A stretch of DNA of 64,000 bases, taken from contig NZ_CP115446.1 in NCBI RefSeq assembly GCF_027912455.1, positions 310,001 through 374,000 of the forward strand. Reading direction: 5' to 3'. This DNA is from Aurantiacibacter sp. MUD61. Lineage in GTDB: Bacteria > Pseudomonadota > Alphaproteobacteria > Sphingomonadales > Sphingomonadaceae. The notes beneath the pieces were generated by a model. The model had not been told where the DNA came from, did no database searches, and worked only from the letters and a program-made list of their open reading frames with translations. Every line of letters starts with the position of its first letter. Position 1 is the first letter of the stretch. A program made the translations under genes and the position numbers. Positions 1-7,563 of the stretch are shown here, one piece after another.

Positions 1-2
1 AG

Positions 3-737
3 GGAATGACCTTCGGCGTCCTTTTCGGGGCCGCCATCCTCACCTTGCTGTCCGTAATCAGGACGCGCTCATTCAAGAACGGGTTCGCCAATGCGGCGCT
101 GGGTGCGACGATCGGCGCCCCGCTGGGAGTGTGCGTGAACTGCGCCGCACCTATAGCGCTTGGCCTCCACATGGGCCGGATGCGTCTCGAAACGACACTC
201 GCCGCGTTGATCGCATCACTTACGCTGAACGTTATTGTGGTGACGATGAGCTTCGCGCTCCTTCCTCTGCATGTCGCGGCGACGAAGCTCCTGCTGTCAC
301 TGCTGCTAATTCTCCTGATCGCGCCGCTGCTGTGCCGGTCCTACGACTATGTCAGCTTCGATTATGACCGGGATGGCGACATCGACATCGTGCGCGACAA
401 TGGTGCAATCCGCATGATCGTCCATCGCAACGACAGGCCAGCGGGCAATGGTCTGTGGGTTTCGCTACGCGACGCAATGGGCAACAGCATGGGGATCGGC
501 GCACGCGTTATCATCTGCACAGGAGAGCCGGAAATCGCGCCCGGCAACGGATGCCAGATGCGACAAATCAAGGCGAGCGGAGGCTACCAGTCCTTCGACC
601 CGATCGCGGCGCATTTCGGCATTGGCGAGGCGCGAGAAGCGACCCTCATCGCCGTCACATGGCCCGATGGGAAGATCACCGAAATACGCGGTGAAGAGGC
701 GCTTTCCGGCGAAATTATCATGCCCCGAGCCTCATGA
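3..737 (+). CDS. Permease-like membrane segment fused to FG-GAP and ASPIC/UnbV domain (5' partial)
   Basis: The frame is already open at the left edge, so the true start lies outside the window. Counting from the Met at 6, about 110 mostly hydrophobic residues contain several membrane spans and a Cys-bearing turn (GVCVNCAAPIA, about 41-51). An acidic FG-GAP-like repeat follows directly (DYDRDGDIDIV, about 119-129), then an ASPIC/UnbV (CRTAC1-type) domain (about 145-235, with GIGARV and HFGIG). The stop overlaps the next start (ATGA), so the gene is translationally coupled to the RiPP tailoring genes downstream. The role is unknown. A transport or binding function for the peptide product would fit the context but is only inference. 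A deletion-born fusion cannot be excluded. Confidence 0.6.
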   Translation, partial: GMTFGVLFGAAILTLLSVIRTRSFKNGFANAALGATIGAPLGVCVNCAAPIALGLHMGRMRLETTLAALIASLTLNVIVVTMSFALLPLHVAATKLLLSLLLILLIAPLLCRSYDYVSFDYDRDGDIDIVRDNGAIRMIVHRNDRPAGNGLWVSLRDAMGNSMGIGARVIICTGEPEIAPGNGCQMRQIKASGGYQSFDPIAAHFGIGEAREATLIAVTWPDGKITEIRGEEALSGEIIMPRAS

Positions 738-1345
738 CCTTTCCCCCGACCTCCAGCCTGCCGCCGCTTTTCATCAAGGGCGACTGGCTGCCAGAGAGCC
801 TGTGCACCCGCCTTTTCGAGGAAAGCCTTGCGAGCGAAAACGACTATGTCGAAGCCAAGGTGGCGTACAACAGGAAACGCGGCATTTTAAAACCCAGCAT
901 CGTGGAGCCGAGAATTCGGCAGGCGTCCAAACGCAAATTGCCCGGAGAGTGGACGAAAATCTTTGCAGATCGCGTGCTGGCAGAGAAAGACGATATCGCA
1001 GAGGCACTGGGGTTCCGCTTTCCGGCGCAACCACATTTTCAGGTCGAGGCAGTCCACACGGGCGACGGTGGGCGTTTCGATATTCATATCGACACACTGC
1101 GCGGGCGTGAAAAAGCGCGCGTTATCACGGGGGTCTACTATTATTCGCGCGCGCCCCTGCCCTTCACTGGCGGCGAGTTGAACCTCTTCTCGCTGGACCG
1201 TCGGTCGAGCCGAGGTGTCGCGCCGACGCGCAATTCGATAGTCTTCTTCTCGTCGATTTTCCCTCACGAGATTGCGCCTGTGCGCGTACCGACCGGAGAG
1301 TTTGCGGATGGTCGATTCTCCGTGAACATCTGGCTGTCCGTGTGA
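734..1345 (+). CDS. 2-oxoglutarate/Fe(II)-dependent oxygenase (prolyl-4-hydroxylase-like)
   Basis: This 203-residue protein has the double-stranded beta-helix iron site: HxD at H118 and D120 (FDIHID), a distal His at H178 (IFPHE), and R194 as the likely 2-oxoglutarate-binding Arg (DGRFSVNIW). The family hydroxylates or otherwise oxidises amino-acid side chains with 2-oxoglutarate, O2 and Fe(II). It overlaps the upstream gene by 4 nt and the downstream kinase by 4 nt (GTGTGA), so it belongs to one operon with the kinase and the PqqD-like protein. Tailoring of the cluster's peptide is the natural inference; the substrate residue is unknown. A second, unrelated-length member of the family lies at 5217-5963. 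Confidence 0.82.
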   Translation: MTFPPTSSLPPLFIKGDWLPESLCTRLFEESLASENDYVEAKVAYNRKRGILKPSIVEPRIRQASKRKLPGEWTKIFADRVLAEKDDIAEALGFRFPAQPHFQVEAVHTGDGGRFDIHIDTLRGREKARVITGVYYYSRAPLPFTGGELNLFSLDRRSSRGVAPTRNSIVFFSSIFPHEIAPVRVPTGEFADGRFSVNIWLSV

Positions 1346-2277
1346 CGCTGCCATTCCCCTTCACCGTCTCGTGCGACATCGACCTCTCATCGCAAGTGAC
1401 GTTTCCGTTTGTCAGAGAGGGTGCAGACGTCTCCGTTGCGGAAGGAGAGGTGCCCGCAACGCTTCTCGAAAGCCCCACGCAATCGCCATACGAAATCGTC
1501 GATGGACAGTTCCTGCACCGCTTGCCTGACGGATCGCGTATACTCGTGCGAAACGGGACGCAGATCACCTACAGCCGCGGTTCGCTCACAACGGACCGGG
1601 ATCTCCTGCTCGCGCTGACCGGGCCGGCATGGAGCGCGCTTTGCTACCAGCGAGGGCTGATACCCCTGCATGCGAGTGCCAACATTTTCGGCCGAAGGGT
1701 GGTCGCTTTCGCCGGCCATTCGGGAGCAGGAAAATCGACGTTGGCAGCCGAGCTTGCGGCGCGTGGCCATAGGTTCTTCACCGATGATACGCTGATCTTC
1801 CCCGCGACCTCGAGCGAAGAGAACCTCCTCTGCTACCCGGGACAAAGGAGGCTCAGGCTCTGGCGCGATGCCTTGGACCGAATGGGATTGCCCGTGGGCG
1901 AGGCCGTGAGGGAAAATCGAAACACGAACAAACACTACGCCGATGCTGAAAATCGGGCTCCGGTGAGCATGGCCCCGCTAGCCACTTTAGTGATACTGCG
2001 GAAAGCGGAGGAGAAACAGGCCGCGCCAAATTCCTGGCGGACGCTATCCGGGCCAGAGGCCGTGCTGGCCGTCGCCGAACATCTGAGCAAGCCGGAATTC
2101 GCAGAAGAATTGCTCGGGAAGGAGCGATTACTCTCCGCGCTGAAACGGCTGCTGGAGAAGGTGACAGTCTGCGAATTTACGACGCGGCGCAGCGAAAACG
2201 ATCATGATGCAGCAATTGAATTCGTCCTAGACCACGTGCAAGATCATCAATCGGAGCAAATCCTTGAAGAAGATTAG
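1342..2277 (+). CDS. HPr-kinase-like kinase of RiPP (lasso peptide) cluster
   Basis: This 311-residue protein has an HprK-type C-terminal kinase core: a P-loop GHSGAGKST at residues 125-133, a preceding LHAS (109-112), and the acidic pair DD at 148-149. The first 90 residues are not recognisable. In paeninodin-type lasso clusters an HprK homologue phosphorylates the C-terminal Ser of the precursor peptide. The precursor candidate at 2716-2877 ends in Ser, which fits. The start is GTG, overlapping the stop of the upstream oxygenase. The alternative HPr-related systems of alphaproteobacteria (HprK-rel-A) also pair such kinases with PqqD-like chaperones, so the family-level call is firmer than the lasso assignment. 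Confidence 0.8.
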   Translation: MTLPFPFTVSCDIDLSSQVTFPFVREGADVSVAEGEVPATLLESPTQSPYEIVDGQFLHRLPDGSRILVRNGTQITYSRGSLTTDRDLLLALTGPAWSALCYQRGLIPLHASANIFGRRVVAFAGHSGAGKSTLAAELAARGHRFFTDDTLIFPATSSEENLLCYPGQRRLRLWRDALDRMGLPVGEAVRENRNTNKHYADAENRAPVSMAPLATLVILRKAEEKQAAPNSWRTLSGPEAVLAVAEHLSKPEFAEELLGKERLLSALKRLLEKVTVCEFTTRRSENDHDAAIEFVLDHVQDHQSEQILEED

Positions 2278-2339
2278 AAAACACATAAGAGTCGACAGTG
2301 CGCGGAACAAATCCTGACGCTGCCGGAGAGGAACTACAA

Positions 2340-2633
2340 ATGGATAATGCCGCAATCGAGAAAGACAAAGCAAGCTACCGAAAAACGGATGTGTTCGTCG
2401 AAAGCAATGTCGATGACACCCTCATTCTCATGCATCTCGAAGACAGCAAGTTCCTCACGCTCGAGAAGAGTGCGCGCCGGATCTGGGAACTGTTGGACGA
2501 AAATCCGACGGTATCGGAAATCTGCGACAAGTTAACCGACGAGTTCAATGTCGAGGGATCGACATGCCGCGATCAAACGAGTGAATTTCTGGAGTCTTTA
2601 GCAGCGCGCGGACTTGTTGAACGCTGCACATAA
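2340..2633 (+). CDS. PqqD-like RiPP recognition element (lasso B1-type)
   Basis: This 97-residue protein has the PqqD fold pattern: an N-terminal beta region, then LTLEKSARRIWELLD (about 39-53) followed by helices with TVSEICDKL. These small proteins bind the leader of a precursor peptide and present it to the modifying enzymes. I chose the ATG at 2340 because GGAGAGG sits about 8 nt upstream; a GTG at 2298 would add 14 unlikely residues. It is the last gene of the first half-operon. The convergent precursor gene ends 83 nt downstream. Length and fold match stand-alone B1 proteins of lasso clusters, where B2 (peptidase) is a separate gene; no B2 is seen here. Confidence 0.8.
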   Translation: MDNAAIEKDKASYRKTDVFVESNVDDTLILMHLEDSKFLTLEKSARRIWELLDENPTVSEICDKLTDEFNVEGSTCRDQTSEFLESLAARGLVERCT

Positions 2634-2707
2634 CGCCACGAGCCGCCCGCTGACAGCAGGACCGGGAGAACAATTCTATCAAGCGGCAATAGGCGCGCTG
2701 TAAAGAA

Positions 2708-2721
2708 AGCTAATCTTAGCT
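2708..2721 (-). terminator. Small palindrome at end of precursor gene
   Basis: A perfect 14-bp inverted repeat (AGCTAA, 2 nt, TTAGCT) spans the stop codon of the precursor gene. On the minus strand it is followed by TTTCTTTA. It may act as a weak terminator for the peptide transcript running towards pqqD; the stem is short, so this is tentative. Confidence 0.3.
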
Positions 2722-2877
2722 GAGGGAGGTATCAGGCGGTCCCGGAAGATCACCATCCGATCCGGGAGCATAACCATTCTTCACATCCGAAAGGTTCAGC
2801 TCAAATTCGGAGAACTCAGGCTTGGACCAATTCTCTTTCGAGGCGTTGTCACCTTTGCCATTCGCCATCTGATCCAT
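2716..2877 (-). CDS. Putative lasso-type RiPP precursor peptide
   Basis: This 53-codon ORF lies on the strand opposite to all its processing genes. Its start ATG follows GGAG by 8-9 nt and a TATAAT -10 box by about 43 nt. The leader carries WSKPEF (residues 17-22), matching the YxxPxL/F motif that B1 proteins of lasso systems bind. The remainder is acidic and Gly/Pro-rich, with GYAPGSDGD at 35-43 and PGPPDTSLS at 45-53. If the core starts at Gly35, Asp41 or Asp43 would close a 7- or 9-residue macrolactam. The usual Thr at leader position -2 is absent, so the cut site is uncertain. The C-terminal Ser53 is the expected target of the HprK-like kinase. The family call is inference from motif and context. 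Confidence 0.66.
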   Translation of the reverse strand: MDQMANGKGDNASKENWSKPEFSEFELNLSDVKNGYAPGSDGDLPGPPDTSLS

Positions 2878-2926
2878 GCCCTACTCCATCAATGTCATAC
2901 TGGCGTTTTGCCAATAGGCTTGTCGT

Positions 2927-2953
2927 ATTATACAGAAATTCAAAACTTATCAA
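2927..2953 (-). promoter_or_regulatory. Sigma70-type promoter of the precursor gene
   Basis: Read on the minus strand, TTGATA (2953-2948) and a perfect TATAAT (2932-2927) are separated by 15 bp in a locally AT-rich stretch. Transcription would start near 2920 and give a leader of about 43 nt. The spacer is shorter than the ideal 17 bp. The same 226-bp gap (2878-3103) must hold any promoter for the divergent cyclase gene, for which I see no clear boxes. Confidence 0.5.
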
Positions 2954-3103
2954 TCGCTAATGATGCGTCGGGCTTGAGCGATTAGCCGAGGATATGTTTT
3001 AAGGTTTCGCACAGCTTGCCGCGTCGATTTCTTGTTACAGGCATGATGATCACCGCCAATTAAGAAATGTCGGAACGAACCAGGGCGGATTTGGGATGCG
3101 GAA

Positions 3104-5080
3104 GTGAGCGCCTTTGCGATCGAATTCAGGAGGGATGGTTCAAACGCTCGTGCCGAGGATGCCGAGCGAATGTGCCGCGCAATGCGCGAGCTTGGCCTGC
3201 GCAACCAGTCGACGCTGGTGACGGGGCCCTTCGCACTGGCCTTTGTCGAGAGTGCCGGTTGCCTGGACTACGATGAATACGAAAGTCAGCCCGCTCTGCT
3301 CGATGAGCGTTGGGTCGGACTGTTCCTTGGCCGCCTGAACCACCGGGAGGATTTGCACGCCGGGCTGAACCTGTCCTCAGCCGAGGGCAGGCGACTACCG
3401 GACAGCGCCCTTGCCCTCCGTGCGTGGGGCAAATGGGGCTCGGACTGCGTCGATCACCTGTACGGCCCTTACAGCTTCGCGGTTTGCGACAAACGCACGA
3501 ACAGCATCGACATTATGCGCAGCTTCGAGGGCTCACAGCACATCTATTTGCACGAGGGGCGTGAACGGATTGTAGTGGCCAGTTCGGTCAAGGCGATTTT
3601 CGCTTTCCCCGATATCGAACAGGAACTCGATGATGTGAAACTGGCCGACTGGCTGGTCCTGAACCACGAGGATCACACCCGATCCTTTTTCAAAGGCGTC
3701 AGTATTCTCGGTCAATCGCGTTCGCAGCAAATAGATCGTGGCGGGATAAAGACCTCGGTCTTCCGCGACTTCCTTTCAGCAGAACAGCTAGATCGAAACT
3801 CCAGTACTCAATCGGTGATCGAAGCCGTTCGAGAGGTTCTCAACAGCTCGATCAAGCAATGCTACGGCAGCTCTTCAGCGCCCGCAATTGCGCTCAGCTC
3901 AGGGCTCGACTCAACGCTGCTGGCGGTTTTGATGATCGAACACTTGCGTGAGGGCGAGAACCCCGCAGGATCAAGCCTGTCTAGCTACACCGGCGTGCCG
4001 GGAGCGGATTGGGACGGCCTCGTTCGCGAAGGCTGGACCGGAGATGAAAGAGCACCGGTGGAGGCTCTTGCATCCATGTATCCGGAATTGCGGCCAAACT
4101 TTGTAAGCGATCAATCCATTTCGCTCGCCCATCATGTTGATGAATTCCAGAAACTGGGCGATATGCCCGTGCGCGGAGTGAACAATATCGGCTGGGGAAT
4201 GGCGATAAGGCGCAAGGCGAAAAGCGATGGCCATACTGCCGTAGTGAATGGTTCCGGCGGGAACTATTGCGTGAGCTTTGCCGCCGCGAGAAGCCTGTTC
4301 GGCCAATGGATGCGGCAGGGCCGATGGGGCAAACTTACTAGAGAGACGCATCAATTCGCCAGCAATTTGCCGAATACCTCTCAAACACAGGTGATAGGGC
4401 AAGCCGCTATCACGAACCTGCCTAGCGCGCTTTTCGACCTGTACATGCAGGCTCGGGGACACCAGCAAACAGTCGGCTTCGGCTTCTTCTCCGCGATCAA
4501 TCCCGACTATGCTCGGCGCATGCACTCTGCTGAACGGATCGATGACTTGGGGTGGGACGATCGCTATCGCATGCTGCCCAACCGTCGGGACATGATGCGC
4601 CTGATGATGGAGCGCGGGGCGCGGAACGACAATGGCGGAATGGCGGAAGCAGCCAAAGTCGTGACCGGCACCGAAACGTTTTCACCGCTTGCGGATCGCA
4701 AGCTTTTCGCCCTGTGCCTCAATCTGCCGGACGAAACCTTTTACGCCAATGGCCGTGACCGACTGCTCGTGAGGCGTCTGCTCGAAGGCAAGGTTCCGTC
4801 TGTATATGAAAGGCGGATAAAGGGCGAGCAATCTGCCGATTGGCACACCCGTCTGAAAGCGAGCTCCGGCAATCTTCTCGAAGAGATCGACCGCTTGGAA
4901 GACCTCCCCGACGTAGCGGAAAAAATCGATCTGCCACGCATGCGCAGGGCATTGGAAACACTTCCTGAAAAGACGCCGGTTTCGGCGAAAGAATATCCCG
5001 ATTACGCCATTGCGCGCTATGGAATTGGAAGGGCCATCGCCGCCGCGCGCTTCATCAATCACGTGAAGAAAAGAAATTGA
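3104..5080 (+). CDS. Asparagine-synthetase-like protein (lasso cyclase type)
   Basis: This 658-residue protein has a degenerate N-terminal glutaminase-type domain and a C-terminal synthetase domain with the PP-loop signature LSSGLDST near residue 265, which activates a carboxylate by adenylation. The nucleophilic Cys2 of true glutamine-dependent asparagine synthetases is absent (the protein begins MSAFAIEF), as in lasso cyclases that condense an Asp/Glu side chain with the N-terminal amine. The start is GTG, preceded by a weak GCGGAAG. It opens the second half-operon (cyclase, oxygenase, methyltransferase). A housekeeping asnB role is less likely given the missing Cys and the PqqD/kinase neighbours. 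Confidence 0.82.
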   Translation: MSAFAIEFRRDGSNARAEDAERMCRAMRELGLRNQSTLVTGPFALAFVESAGCLDYDEYESQPALLDERWVGLFLGRLNHREDLHAGLNLSSAEGRRLPDSALALRAWGKWGSDCVDHLYGPYSFAVCDKRTNSIDIMRSFEGSQHIYLHEGRERIVVASSVKAIFAFPDIEQELDDVKLADWLVLNHEDHTRSFFKGVSILGQSRSQQIDRGGIKTSVFRDFLSAEQLDRNSSTQSVIEAVREVLNSSIKQCYGSSSAPAIALSSGLDSTLLAVLMIEHLREGENPAGSSLSSYTGVPGADWDGLVREGWTGDERAPVEALASMYPELRPNFVSDQSISLAHHVDEFQKLGDMPVRGVNNIGWGMAIRRKAKSDGHTAVVNGSGGNYCVSFAAARSLFGQWMRQGRWGKLTRETHQFASNLPNTSQTQVIGQAAITNLPSALFDLYMQARGHQQTVGFGFFSAINPDYARRMHSAERIDDLGWDDRYRMLPNRRDMMRLMMERGARNDNGGMAEAAKVVTGTETFSPLADRKLFALCLNLPDETFYANGRDRLLVRRLLEGKVPSVYERRIKGEQSADWHTRLKASSGNLLEEIDRLEDLPDVAEKIDLPRMRRALETLPEKTPVSAKEYPDYAIARYGIGRAIAAARFINHVKKRN

Positions 5081-5216
5081 TCTTCGTGTTGCTTTTCACC
5101 AGCCTCAACGAACTAATGGATCAGCGGCCTATGGGCAGTTTTTGCACCTCAGCTTGCGCAGTGTTTAGGGCACTGTGGAACTGTAGATTTTTCCGATAGG
5201 CGGATTGCAGCAACTC

Positions 5217-5963
5217 ATGGCCCTCAGCCCGATCCATCGCGTTCAACTCGCCACAGCAATTAATCCCAGCTATCTCGCTCCGCCACGCATTGGCGAGATC
5301 AAGCAGGCGCTCGATCGCGATCCGAACCGGCACGTCGTTCTCGACGATTTCCTTTTAACAAATCATATTTCCGCATTGAACGAGCTGATTACCCGGACTG
5401 GCGAGTTCGAACCCAATCTAAAAATCACGCCAGGTGCAAAGCGCGCTGAACACCTCACCGAAGCGCAACGCCGGTCGACAGTCGACCGCGACACTTTCGA
5501 ACGCGTTGCGCCGGCTGACAGGTTTATCTCGCAGGAAACTTATGTCGGCGCGCCCTCCGCCACGTCGCAAACCCGCCCTGCGCGGACCGATGCGTTGGTT
5601 CGCTCGGTTTTTGCCTCCGAAGCGTTTCATTCGCTGATGGGAGAGCTATCGGGCATCCCCGTTCAGGAAACCCTCCCAATCAAATTGAAGAGGCACCGGA
5701 AAGGGCACTTCCTTCGCAGGCACAGCGACTCAACAGGGGGGCGGAAATTGTGCAGCGTTCTGTATGTCCATGAGCGATGGCTTCCCGAATTCGGAGGCAG
5801 GTTCGAGCTCTTCCGGCCGGATGGAACTCGCTATGAAATCGATCCGCTTCCCAACCGCCTGATCCTGTTCGATGTGACAATCGGGAATGAGCACGCAGTC
5901 CAGGATTTGGAACAAGTGCCGGATGACTGGTACCGCGCGAACTACAGTGTCTGGTTCCGATGA
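5217..5963 (+). CDS. 2-oxoglutarate/Fe(II)-dependent oxygenase
   Basis: This protein of about 248 residues has HxD in RRHSDSTGG, a conserved FGGRFELF strand, a distal His in GNEHAVQ, and an Arg in WYRANYSVWF, the layout of 2-oxoglutarate/Fe(II) dioxygenases of the 2OG-FeII_Oxy class. I give the ATG at 5217. A TTG at 5205 with GATAGG upstream would add four residues and cannot be excluded. The stop overlaps the methyltransferase start (ATGA), so the two are coupled. It differs in sequence and length from the oxygenase at 734-1345, which suggests two separate oxidation steps rather than a recent duplication. Confidence 0.8.
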   Translation: MALSPIHRVQLATAINPSYLAPPRIGEIKQALDRDPNRHVVLDDFLLTNHISALNELITRTGEFEPNLKITPGAKRAEHLTEAQRRSTVDRDTFERVAPADRFISQETYVGAPSATSQTRPARTDALVRSVFASEAFHSLMGELSGIPVQETLPIKLKRHRKGHFLRRHSDSTGGRKLCSVLYVHERWLPEFGGRFELFRPDGTRYEIDPLPNRLILFDVTIGNEHAVQDLEQVPDDWYRANYSVWFR

Positions 5964-7087
5964 TCGACGACGCAGCAACCAAAGGAATTGAGATGCCGCA
6001 CGGCTTGTCCCCCTCATCGGTCCTCGAAGCCATGGCAAAAGCTGCTCATGGCGATGTAGCCAAGTCATTATCTGTCGCTCGCGCCTGCCTTTCAGCGGGG
6101 AACACGCAACTGGCCCATTCCCTCTTGGGAGATGCGCGAGAGCTTGCTCCTGAACACCCTGAAATCCGACTGTTGCAGAGGCAGATCGAGAGCCAGACGG
6201 CTCCGGCATGGCATTTCCGTATCGTTCAGGACACCGCGCGCAACGAAATCTACCAGCAGGCCATTGAACGCGCAGTCACTCCGTCCACGCGCGTCCTCGA
6301 TATCGGAGCGGGCAGCGGCCTGCTGTCGATGATGGCTGCCCGCGCCGGAGCGAAAGAGGTCATCGCGTGCGAGCAGGATCCGATCGTCGCCGAAGCAGCG
6401 CGCTCGGTTATCCGTGCCAACGGCCTTGCAGACCGAATACGTGTCGTTGCGAAGTCGTCAAAGGACCTCGACGTTGACGCTGATTTGGGCGGCCCGGTCG
6501 ACCTGATCGTATCCGAAATTTTGACAAACGATCTGCTCGGCCAGGATGTGCTGGCGGTCATGGACGACGTGCGGACCCGATTATTGGCACCGGGCGGTGC
6601 CATGATACCCCGGTCAGCCAAGGTGCTTGCAGCGCCCGTCTACTGGCCTGGCCTTTCATCACGGCAAATGGATATGATCAGCGGTTTCGATCTTTCCGCG
6701 TTCAATCACCTGATGAGTGCACCAATCGCCTTCCGTGCGAACGAGCCGTTTGAAATGAAAAGCGTGCCGATCGAGACCCTCGCTTTCGACTTCGAGCGCT
6801 CCGATGGAGTGCCTCCCCGCAAAGTGCAATTCGATGTAGGATCCAAAGGCGGCTCGATAGATGGCGTTCTTCAGTGGATGCGCATCGTCCTCGACGGAGA
6901 CTCCACCTACGACGTGCTGGATGAGCACAAGGGAAGAGGCGCGTGGACACCTCAGTTCTTTCCCTGCATCCCGCAGCTTTCCAGCGAGCCGGGCGACATC
7001 GTGCGACTCTACTCGCTTCACGACAATTCGAGCGCCAGCAGCTGGGTACTGAGTGACACTGCTACCAACGAGAGCCTTCAGGATTGA
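5960..7087 (+). CDS. PRMT-like SAM-dependent methyltransferase
   Basis: This 375-residue protein has a TPR-like helical N-terminus (about 30-75), then WHFRIVQDTARNEIY (84-98) typical of protein arginine methyltransferases of the PRMT7-like branch. SAM motif I is VLDIGAGSG (112-120), with acidic E138 after strand 2. The double-E loop reads SEILTNDLLGQD (185-196): the first Glu is kept, while the second position is Gln. It is coupled to the upstream oxygenase (ATGA overlap) and ends the cluster. Methylation of the peptide product or precursor is the likely role, but the acceptor is unknown and the precursor candidate contains no Arg, so the target may not be an arginine. Confidence 0.75.
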   Translation: MIDDAATKGIEMPHGLSPSSVLEAMAKAAHGDVAKSLSVARACLSAGNTQLAHSLLGDARELAPEHPEIRLLQRQIESQTAPAWHFRIVQDTARNEIYQQAIERAVTPSTRVLDIGAGSGLLSMMAARAGAKEVIACEQDPIVAEAARSVIRANGLADRIRVVAKSSKDLDVDADLGGPVDLIVSEILTNDLLGQDVLAVMDDVRTRLLAPGGAMIPRSAKVLAAPVYWPGLSSRQMDMISGFDLSAFNHLMSAPIAFRANEPFEMKSVPIETLAFDFERSDGVPPRKVQFDVGSKGGSIDGVLQWMRIVLDGDSTYDVLDEHKGRGAWTPQFFPCIPQLSSEPGDIVRLYSLHDNSSASSWVLSDTATNESLQD

Positions 7088-7134
7088 GTTTAGCTTGCGT
7101 CGAACCGATTGCTGAAAATGAGCATTGGAATGGC

Positions 7135-7385
7135 GGTGCTGTCAGTCCAACTACAACTCGTCTCCGATTGGCGTAGCTGTATCCTTCCCCGGCGAGGTTC
7201 AGGCCATGAGGTTTTGCCACTCGGCCAGGGCGGCCGAGCGGTTTGCTTCGTAGGTTTTGGGGTCGGTGAGGTGGCGATCGAGGTTGAAGTGGTTATGGAC
7301 TTTGACGTGAAGTGAGGTAAAGTTCTGTAAGCTCTTCACATGGCGGAACCGCAGCATCGCCTTTCCCCAGTTCAATGCGTCTGCT
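7135..7385 (-). pseudogene. IS6-family transposase remnant (C-terminal end only)
   Basis: The minus strand encodes about 57 residues ending at 7199 (from AMLRFRHVKSL to AALAEWQNLMA) that match the C-terminus of the IS6-type transposase at 16898-17614. An IS end (GGTGCTGTCAGTCC) lies at about 7135-7148, matching the left end near 16835. Everything upstream of the E-containing catalytic region is missing. Another IS-end-like sequence (GGTGCTGTCAGGCC) lies at about 7443. The remaining gap 7386-7563 holds a 52-bp dispersed repeat and no gene that I can support. Confidence 0.75.
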
Positions 7386-7387
7386 TG

Positions 7388-7439
7388 TTCAGCGGGCTCG
7401 CGCCGAAGCCCTGATAACAGAGACGAGTGCTGCGGGTGA
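7388..7439. repeat. 52-bp dispersed repeat, copy 1
   Basis: This sequence contains GAAGCCCTGATAACAGAGAC and recurs in direct orientation at 28355-28406 with about four mismatches. This copy sits beside an IS6 remnant and the other beside tRNA-Ser. Both copies lie next to degraded mobile DNA, so it is probably a mobile or recombinogenic element. Confidence 0.6.
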
Positions 7440-7563
7440 ATTGCGGTGCTGTCAGGCCAACAGGAATTCAGCTCCACACAGGCTGGCTTAGCTCGCCCTT
7501 ACCTATGAGCGCCAACTTGCGAAAAGGTACTCTTGTGTCTGCCCAAACTCGCTAGGATCGCAA

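Noticed and set aside
2950..3204. 84-codon minus-strand ORF overlapping the cyclase start
   Set aside because: It overlaps a confident gene and the divergent promoter region, and has an Arg/Ser-rich shadow composition.
1..7087. B2 leader peptidase (transglutaminase-like) of a lasso cluster
   Set aside because: I looked for a Cys-His-Asp protease in all frames of the cluster and found none; it may lie left of the window.
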